10,849 bases of DNA from assembly GCA_024635855.1 (NCBI GenBank), contig JAGXHZ010000155.1, positions 1 to 10,849 of the forward strand, read 5' to 3'. Below the pieces are notes generated by a model. The model did not search any database. It was not told where the DNA came from and worked only from the letters and a program-made list of their open reading frames with translations. This document shows, piece after piece, positions 6,196 through 10,849 of the stretch. The DNA is from Sulfuricurvum sp. (lineage in GTDB: Bacteria; Campylobacterota; Campylobacteria; Campylobacterales; Sulfurimonadaceae). Position 1 is the first letter of the stretch; each line of letters begins with the position of its first letter. Made by a program: the position numbers and the translations under genes.

Positions 6196-7134
6196 ATGAA
6201 CTCAAAAAAAATAGCAATGATTTTTCCGGGACAAGGCTCTCAAAGTATCGGTATGGGAAAATCTTTTTATGAAAACAGTCCATTGGCTCGCGAAATGTTC
6301 GAGCGTGCAGGCGAACGTATAGGTGTTGATTTTACCAAATTATTGTTTGAAGAAAATGAGCAGATTAATGAGACAGCGTATACACAACCTGCTATTTTAT
6401 TGGTTTCTTTGATTGCCTATAAATTATTTCAAGAAGCTCACCCCACGAATGCTGTTTTATTTTTGGGTCACTCATTGGGTGAATTTAGTGCACTTTGTGC
6501 GAGCGGTGCAATCGATTATGTCGATGCGGTAGAGTTGGTACATACGCGCGGATTGTTGATGCAAAATGCGTGTGCCGAGATTAATGCAGGGATGATGGCG
6601 ATTTTGGGCTTGGATGATGCGGTCGTTGAAGAACTTTGTCTAAAAGCCAATGGAGAGGGGAAACGGGTTTGGCCTGCTAACTTTAACCAAAATGGTCAGC
6701 TTGTAGTCGCTGGAATCAAAGAAGATTTAAGTGCCATGGAAAGTGTATTCAAAGAAGCAGGAGCAAAACGGGCATTGTTGCTGAATATGTCGATTGCGAG
6801 TCATTGTCCTCTTCTTTCAAGTGCGATGGAACCATTGGGTGCCGCGATGGAAGCAAAGGTCAATGATACCTTTAGTGCGCCGATTGTTTCCAATGCCACG
6901 ACGCAAAAATATTCTACCAAAAAAGAGGCGATTGAATGGTTAAAAGTTCAATTGATCCAGCCGGTTAAATACAAACAATCGATTGAAGCCATTGCCGGTG
7001 AAATCGATGTGATGATTGAATTTGGTAACGGTGCGGTGTTAAAAGGGCTCAACAAGCGTAATGCACCTGAAGTTGAGACAATGGGAATATCCGACATGGA
7101 ATCGCTTGCAAAGGTATGCGAAGCCCTATCATGA
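6196..7134 (+). CDS. fabD: Malonyl-CoA:ACP transacylase FabD
   Basis: Transfers malonyl from CoA to acyl carrier protein, supplying the two-carbon donor for type II fatty-acid synthesis in the cytoplasm. The 312-residue length is typical. FPGQGSQ (10-16) opens the protein. The nucleophile elbow GHSLGEFSA (91-99) holds Ser93, Arg118 lies in HTRGLLMQ, and His203 in SIASHCPL is the catalytic partner. Gln252 in the QLIQPV segment fits the oxyanion-side glutamine of E. coli FabD. AAAGGAA lies in the last codons of the preceding gene, 2 bp from it. The 3' end overlaps the next gene through ATGA. All catalytic residues are present. Confidence 0.97.
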   Translation: MNSKKIAMIFPGQGSQSIGMGKSFYENSPLAREMFERAGERIGVDFTKLLFEENEQINETAYTQPAILLVSLIAYKLFQEAHPTNAVLFLGHSLGEFSALCASGAIDYVDAVELVHTRGLLMQNACAEINAGMMAILGLDDAVVEELCLKANGEGKRVWPANFNQNGQLVVAGIKEDLSAMESVFKEAGAKRALLLNMSIASHCPLLSSAMEPLGAAMEAKVNDTFSAPIVSNATTQKYSTKKEAIEWLKVQLIQPVKYKQSIEAIAGEIDVMIEFGNGAVLKGLNKRNAPEVETMGISDMESLAKVCEALS

Positions 7135-7889
7135 AAGTAGCTTTAATCCAGTTTGCACCTAAACTCAATCGCTCTAATTTAGAGAGAGTCATACAGCTTA
7201 TTGGCACTAATGCGGATGCCGATGTGGTCGTTTTTCCGGAATTGGCACTGAGTGGCTATATGCTTCAAGATAAACTTTTTGAAGATGCGTGGAATCTCGA
7301 TGAGTTAGTGCCGTTGGCAAATGCTAGTAAGATGTGTGATATTGTCATAGGTGCAGCGATTTGGGATGATGGAAAGGTGTACAACAGCGCCCTTTATTTT
7401 TCTAAAGGCGAGTTGTTTCATCTGCACCACAAAAATCATCTTCCGACGTATGGAATGTTTGAAGAAGGGCGTTATTTTGCCGCAAGAAATGAAATAAAGA
7501 ACTTTCAAACAGCGTATGGCACTGCGGCTATTGTTGTATGTGAAGATGTTTGGAGAGCACAGACATTTACTACTCTTGCGACATTGGATGTTGATGTCAT
7601 TTATGTATTAGCGGCTTCACCTGCTCGTGATTTTAGTGATGAGGGATTGTTGATCGAATCTCAATGGGATGCCTTGTTAAAATCTCTTGCACTGCTTACC
7701 AAAGCGTATGTTGTCTTTGTGAATCGCGTCGGATTTGAAGATGGACTTGGGTTTTGGGGCGGAAGTCGGGTGATTACCCCTACTGGAGTGATAGAACATA
7801 AACTTTCCCTTTTGGATGAAGAATCAAAAATTGTTTCATTAAATCATAAACTTCAAAAATTAGAGCGTTATATCGCGAAAAATACTTAA
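7131..7889 (+). CDS. Stand-alone nitrilase-superfamily amidohydrolase (carbon-nitrogen hydrolase)
   Basis: Predicted cytoplasmic amidase using a Glu-Lys-Cys triad. Counting from ATG 7131 (252 residues), Glu37 is in VVVFPELALSGY, Lys101 in LHHKNHLPTYGMFEEGRYF (98-116) and Cys137 in IVVCEDVW (134-141). The LPTY-x-x-FEE-x-RYF and CEDVW segments resemble the N-terminal glutaminase domain of glutamine-dependent NAD synthetase more than ordinary omega-amidases or carbamoylputrescine amidases, yet no synthetase domain follows. An ATG at 7116 is also in frame, but MKVALIQF at 7131 is the canonical start of the fold and its ATG overlaps the fabD stop as ATGA, indicating translational coupling. The substrate cannot be read from the sequence. 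Confidence 0.85.
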   Translation: MKVALIQFAPKLNRSNLERVIQLIGTNADADVVVFPELALSGYMLQDKLFEDAWNLDELVPLANASKMCDIVIGAAIWDDGKVYNSALYFSKGELFHLHHKNHLPTYGMFEEGRYFAARNEIKNFQTAYGTAAIVVCEDVWRAQTFTTLATLDVDVIYVLAASPARDFSDEGLLIESQWDALLKSLALLTKAYVVFVNRVGFEDGLGFWGGSRVITPTGVIEHKLSLLDEESKIVSLNHKLQKLERYIAKNT

Positions 7890-7898
7890 GGAATTAGA

Positions 7899-8591
7899 AT
7901 GAAAATAGCCATTATGGGAGCGATGAGAGAAGAGATCGATCCAATATTAGAAAGTGTCGGCACCTATGAGACGCTCGAACATGCGGGAAATGTATTTTAT
8001 ACATGTACCTATGAAAGCCATGAACTGGTAATTGCGTATTCAAAAATTGGGAAAGTTTTTTCTGCAATGACTGCTTCGGTCATGTTGGAACGTTTCGGTG
8101 CTGAAGTTTTGCTTTTCAGCGGTGTAGCAGGCGGAATTTCCAAAGAGTTGAAAATAGGTGATTTGATTATGGCGTCTTCTTTATGTCAGCATGATGTTGA
8201 TATTGTTGCATTCGGTCACCCGTACGGTTTTATTCCTGAGGGGACATTGATGATTGAATCGGATGCGAATCTTCGTTCTCTTGCCTCTGAAGTGGCTATT
8301 GATATGGGTGTTGATTTGTATGAGGGAATTATTGCGACAGGCGATCAATTTGTTGCAAGCAACGAGCGTAAAGAATGGATACAGCAAACTTTCGATGCTG
8401 ATGCGCTAGAGATGGAGGGGGCAAGTGTGGCATGTGTGTGTCAAAACTTCGATATTCCATTTTTTGTTTTACGTGCGATCAGTGATACGGCAGATGGCGG
8501 AGCAAGTGATGATTTTGATGCATTTTTGCAAACGTCTGCTGCTGTAAGTGCCAAGTTTATTTTAGAGATGGTAAAGCGCATTGGTAATTAA
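7899..8591 (+). CDS. mtnN: 5'-methylthioadenosine/S-adenosylhomocysteine nucleosidase
   Basis: Cleaves adenine from MTA, SAH and 5'-deoxyadenosine. In Campylobacter and Helicobacter the same enzyme also hydrolyses 6-amino-6-deoxyfutalosine in menaquinone synthesis, so that role is likely here by phylogeny. The 230-residue protein has the expected residues: Glu12 in AMREEI, the LLFSGVAGGI glycine-rich stretch that binds the leaving side, Glu173 in ALEMEGASVA for ribose binding, and Asp196 in AISDTADGGA as the general acid. Length matches E. coli Pfs (232). A TAAGGA element formed with the previous stop lies seven bases before the ATG, 9 bp after the nitrilase gene. The 3' end overlaps the next gene by 11 bp. 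Confidence 0.96.
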   Translation: MKIAIMGAMREEIDPILESVGTYETLEHAGNVFYTCTYESHELVIAYSKIGKVFSAMTASVMLERFGAEVLLFSGVAGGISKELKIGDLIMASSLCQHDVDIVAFGHPYGFIPEGTLMIESDANLRSLASEVAIDMGVDLYEGIIATGDQFVASNERKEWIQQTFDADALEMEGASVACVCQNFDIPFFVLRAISDTADGGASDDFDAFLQTSAAVSAKFILEMVKRIGN

Positions 8592-9339
8592 ACTAAACAA
8601 GAAGATTATGAGCAAAATCGGACAAACGAATGCGGCATTTAATCTTATAGAAGAGGGTGATAAAATTCTCGTCGGTCTTAGCGGTGGCAAAGATTCATTG
8701 ACGATGATACACGCACTGCGTGAACAGCAGCGGCGTGCTCCTTTTAACTTCGAACTTATAGCCGTAACGGTAACGTATGGCATGGGGGAAGATTTAACGA
8801 AGCTCAGTGAACATTGTGCTGTTCATGGAATCACGCATCATATTCATGCAACCAATACGTATGAGATTGCTACCGATAAAATCCGTCAAAATTCCTCATT
8901 TTGCAGCTTTTTTTCCCGTATGCGACGCGGTGCACTTTACGAGGCAGCGGTTAAACACGGATGCAATAAAGTAGCATTAGGACATCATCTCGATGATGCA
9001 GCGGAAAGTTTCTTTATGAATATGATTTATAACGGTCACATGAGAGCACTTGCCCCGAAATATAAGGCGGGTAATGGATTAATTGTTATTCGTCCGCTCA
9101 TCCAGTTACGTGAGCGTCAACTTGCGGTTTGTGCACTTGAGAACGAAATGCCTACGATTGGTGATGAGATGTGCCCATCGATGCGGTTTGATGTCAAAAT
9201 GCCTCATGCACGCGCTTCCATGAAAGTGATGCTGGGAGAGATGGAGGAAAAGTATCCGAATTTATTCGTCTCAATAAACTCGGCGTTTGGTCATATTAGC
9301 GATGAGACATTTTTCGATCCTGAGAGATTTAGTTTATAA
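8581..9339 (+). CDS. TtcA-like PP-loop ATPase (tRNA 2-thiocytidine synthesis family)
   Basis: Probable ATP-dependent tRNA-modifying enzyme of the TtcA/TilS group, which activates a nucleobase by adenylation before sulfur transfer. In 252 residues it has the PP-loop SGGKDS (34-39), GHHLDD (134-139) and IRPLI-x-L-RERQL (170-181). In E. coli TtcA three cysteines hold a [4Fe-4S] cluster. Here Cys108 in SSFCSFFSRMRRG and Cys198 in EMCPSMR align with the first and last, but the second CxxC position is Phe111. The likely start is TTG 8581, because its first residues (VIKLNKKI) fit the usual family N terminus; ATG 8608 would lose them. The stop overlaps the convergent mutY by 11 bp. The family is secure, but the exact reaction is less so. 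Confidence 0.85.
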   Translation: MVIKLNKKIMSKIGQTNAAFNLIEEGDKILVGLSGGKDSLTMIHALREQQRRAPFNFELIAVTVTYGMGEDLTKLSEHCAVHGITHHIHATNTYEIATDKIRQNSSFCSFFSRMRRGALYEAAVKHGCNKVALGHHLDDAAESFFMNMIYNGHMRALAPKYKAGNGLIVIRPLIQLRERQLAVCALENEMPTIGDEMCPSMRFDVKMPHARASMKVMLGEMEEKYPNLFVSINSAFGHISDETFFDPERFSL

Positions 9340-10279
9340 ACTCCAATATCTTATGATCTGCACGGCTGAGTGAAAGCTCGGCAATTTCATCCAAGCTAAA
9401 CCACTCGAACTCTTCGCCAACATCGTTACTTTTAGATCGATAAACATCTGCTTCTAAGGCAAAGTGGCTGTAGTGTTGAGTGATATGACCTAGGTATTCA
9501 TTTGTAAACTCATTTAGCTTTTCATATTGAGCAAATCCCCATAATCCGGATAAAAACCGTTCTCGCCTCTGATAGAGAGCAAATTCACCGTTATTTTCAA
9601 AGATAATAATATTTCTGTTGCGAACGGGTTTTACTTTTTTCGTTTTAGGTGATGGATAGAGGAGGGGAGAATTTTTGCCTTGGCAAGTATCCTTCAGCGG
9701 GCAAAGCTCACATAACGGTTTTTTAGGTAAACATAGCGTTGCACCTACATCCATCATCGCTTGATTGTACTCGAACGGATGGGCGGTATCAAAAAGGGTA
9801 TAAGCACTTTCCCAAAGTTTTTTGTCATTGCGCTCGCTGATGGCAAAATATCGGTGAAATATCCGTTTGACATTGGCATCAAGGATCGGGAGAGGTTCAC
9901 GGTAGGCAAAAGCGGCAATGGCATGAGCAGTGGAGCGACCTATACCGCTAAGGAGCATCAAATCGTTTGCATTATCGGGAAATGTACCATTGCATTGACG
10001 TGCAGCAGCGTGGAGGTTGCGAGCGCGTGTGTAGTAGCCTAATCCTTCCCATTTTTTTAGGACATCATCGACATGAGCCTCTGCTAAATCTTGTAACGTA
10101 GGGAAGCTATCCAAAAATGGGAAGTAAAACCGCTCTAACACCGTTTTGACTTGCGTTTGTTGGAGCATTATTTCACTGATATATATTTTATAAGGGTCGT
10201 TTGTAAGTCTCCATGGCAAATCGTGACGACCATTAGACTCGTACCATAAAAGCAGTGATTGTTGTGGAGTGAATTGCAT
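9329..10279 (-). CDS. mutY: A/G-specific adenine DNA glycosylase MutY
   Basis: Removes adenine mispaired with 8-oxoguanine, preventing G:C to T:A changes. The 316-residue protein shows LPWR (21-24), Glu36 in SEIMLQQTQV as catalytic acid, WEGLGYYTRARNL (77-89), and the helix-hairpin-helix LSGIGRSTAHAI (110-121). Asp134 in ILDANVKR is the second catalytic residue. Cys183, Cys190, Cys193 and Cys199 follow the C-x6-C-x2-C-x5-C pattern of the [4Fe-4S] cluster. The C-terminal domain (about 222-316) is Nudix-like, with FLSGLWGFAQYE corresponding to the 8-oxoG-recognising part. It is somewhat shorter than E. coli MutY (350). No Shine-Dalgarno sequence precedes the ATG. It is the only complete minus-strand gene here and converges on the ttcA-like gene. 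Confidence 0.97.
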   Translation of the reverse strand: MQFTPQQSLLLWYESNGRHDLPWRLTNDPYKIYISEIMLQQTQVKTVLERFYFPFLDSFPTLQDLAEAHVDDVLKKWEGLGYYTRARNLHAAARQCNGTFPDNANDLMLLSGIGRSTAHAIAAFAYREPLPILDANVKRIFHRYFAISERNDKKLWESAYTLFDTAHPFEYNQAMMDVGATLCLPKKPLCELCPLKDTCQGKNSPLLYPSPKTKKVKPVRNRNIIIFENNGEFALYQRRERFLSGLWGFAQYEKLNEFTNEYLGHITQHYSHFALEADVYRSKSNDVGEEFEWFSLDEIAELSLSRADHKILEFIN

Positions 10280-10285
10280 TGGGAA

Positions 10286-10291
10286 ATTGTA
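10286..10291 (-). promoter_or_regulatory. Candidate -10 box of mutY, giving a near-leaderless transcript
   Basis: On the minus strand TACAAT (10291 down to 10286) lies six bases before the mutY ATG, preceded by TTTCGC. With usual spacing the transcript would start at or next to the A of ATG. No Shine-Dalgarno sequence is present in the intervening TTCCCA, which agrees with a leaderless message. No -35 box is evident, and a more distant promoter in the 193 bp intergenic region cannot be excluded. Confidence 0.35.
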
Positions 10292-10297
10292 GCGAAA

Positions 10298-10352
10298 TTA
10301 ATGAGGACCTTGGTATTACCTACTCTCATTAGCAGTTCCAAAGTCTCATTAA
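10298..10352. repeat. Three TAATGAG-type motifs in the mutY/yigZ intergenic region
   Basis: TTAATGAG at 10298-10305 is the reverse complement of CTCATTAA at 10345-10352, and TCTCATTA occurs directly repeated at 10324-10331 and 10344-10351, exactly 20 bp apart. Three copies in 55 bp, two of them about two helical turns apart, could be an operator for mutY or the divergent gene. The sequence is AT-rich, so chance is a real alternative. Confidence 0.3.
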
Positions 10353-10375
10353 AATATTGTATCAAATTTTAATAG

Positions 10376-10445
10376 AATGAATTGGTTGTTTTTTAATCAT
10401 AATTTCAATTTTTAAGATACTTTAGGGTAATTAAGTATACAAATA
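10376..10445 (+). promoter_or_regulatory. Probable promoter region of the IMPACT-family gene
   Basis: This AT-rich stretch carries several T tracts about one helical turn apart (around 10388-10394, 10404-10412 and 10421-10423), typical of sequence upstream of Campylobacterota -10 boxes. The best -10 candidate is TATACA at 10436-10441. A start near 10448 would leave a short leader containing the strong AAGGAG site. The exact box is uncertain. Confidence 0.3.
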
Positions 10446-10472
10446 CAGATAAATATCCCAAAGGAGTGTGTA

Positions 10473-10849
10473 ATGGTCAGTGTAAGCGAAATCGTTACAG
10501 ACTCTATTGAGATCAAGGGATCGAAATTTATTTCTTTTTGTATGCCTATGTCTTTATATGAAGAGGAGCTAACGCGTTTACGTGCTCTTCATCCAAAAGC
10601 CGTACATTTTGTCAGTGCCTATCGCAGTCTTAACGAATATGACCAAATCGTCGAATACAGCGGAGATGACGGTGAGCCAAAAGGGACATCGGGGAAACCT
10701 ACATTATCTGTCTTGCAGGGACATGAGCTTATTAATACTGCTATTATCACAGTGCGGTATTTCGGCGGGACAAAACTGGGACCGGGTGGGTTGGTACGTG
10801 CGTATGCAGAGGCTGCGAATGCGGCATACGCGCAAGCGATTTTACAGCC
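10473..10849 (+). CDS. yigZ: YigZ/IMPACT family protein, truncated by the window edge
   Basis: Member of the UPF0029/IMPACT family, whose eukaryotic relatives act in translation control through GCN1; the bacterial role is not settled. The frame stays open to the edge, giving 125 residues of a usual 200 or so. It begins with a region containing IKGSKFISF (14-22), with ALHPKAVHF and an AYRS segment further on. The family signature is strong: YSGDDGEPKGTSGKP (about 64-78), then VRYFGGTKLGPGGLVRAYAE (about 93-112). AAGGAG (10461-10466) six bases upstream of the ATG is the best ribosome binding site in the window. It is transcribed away from mutY. The missing part should contain the DUF1949-type C-terminal domain. 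Confidence 0.93.
   Translation, partial: MVSVSEIVTDSIEIKGSKFISFCMPMSLYEEELTRLRALHPKAVHFVSAYRSLNEYDQIVEYSGDDGEPKGTSGKPTLSVLQGHELINTAIITVRYFGGTKLGPGGLVRAYAEAANAAYAQAILQ

Noticed and set aside
7116..7130. Upstream ATG for the nitrilase-family gene
   Set aside because: The extra residues MRSPI have no family support, and the ATG at 7131 starts the conserved strand and forms a typical ATGA overlap with fabD.
9761..10042. 93-codon plus-strand open frame inside mutY
   Set aside because: It is antisense to the conserved HhH and catalytic region of mutY and resembles no known family.
10312..10320. GGTATTACC palindrome upstream of mutY as an operator
   Set aside because: A single 9-bp near-palindrome in AT-rich DNA with no second copy; too weak to call.

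Overview
The window is one gene-dense chromosomal segment with no mobile element, CRISPR array, tRNA or rRNA. Gene content and order point to a Campylobacterota (Epsilonproteobacteria) chromosome. The order is the end of the ATP synthase operon, a Tol-Pal set, slyD, fabD, mtnN and a TtcA-like gene, and from memory it resembles the atpC to pfs stretch of Campylobacter jejuni. The moderate GC, clearly above that of Campylobacter or most Sulfurimonas, fits a free-living sulfur oxidiser such as Sulfuricurvum. The genus is an inference, not something the sequence proves.

Layout. 1-368 is the 3' end of atpC. 374-4841 is a full Tol-Pal cassette: tolQ, tolR, a short tolA/tonB-like gene, tolB, pal and cpoB/ybgF. 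Gaps are 6 bp or less except for 50 bp before pal, which holds an extended -10 promoter. cpoB is split by a one-base deficit in an A tract (4523-4529). After a 76 bp gap with an inverted repeat and a second extended -10 promoter comes a second tightly packed plus-strand run: slyD, an NtrC-like AAA+/Fis-HTH gene lacking the sigma-54 contact loop, fabD, a stand-alone nitrilase-family amidohydrolase, mtnN and a ttcA-like gene. These genes overlap or sit 2-9 bp apart, so they are probably co-transcribed. mutY lies on the minus strand and overlaps the end of the ttcA-like gene by 11 bp. A 193 bp divergent intergenic region separates mutY from an IMPACT/YigZ-family gene that runs off the right edge.

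How the genes fit together. TolQ-TolR use the proton gradient to energise the TolA-like protein, which acts on periplasmic TolB, CpoB and outer-membrane Pal to keep the envelope together during constriction. The cassette follows directly on the ATP synthase operon, so two proton-driven machines may share a transcript. The slyD run mixes housekeeping functions: peptidyl-prolyl isomerase/nickel chaperone, malonyl transfer for fatty-acid synthesis, nucleoside hydrolysis for SAH/MTA recycling (and, in this phylum, futalosine menaquinone synthesis), and a tRNA-thiolation-like enzyme.

Most worth a second look are the cpoB frameshift at a slippery-type A tract, the loop-less NtrC-like regulator, the nitrilase whose motifs resemble the glutaminase domain of NAD synthetase, the TtcA-like protein missing one cluster cysteine, and a possibly leaderless mutY. 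I did not find evidence of a wholly new multi-gene system; most of the window is conserved core genome.
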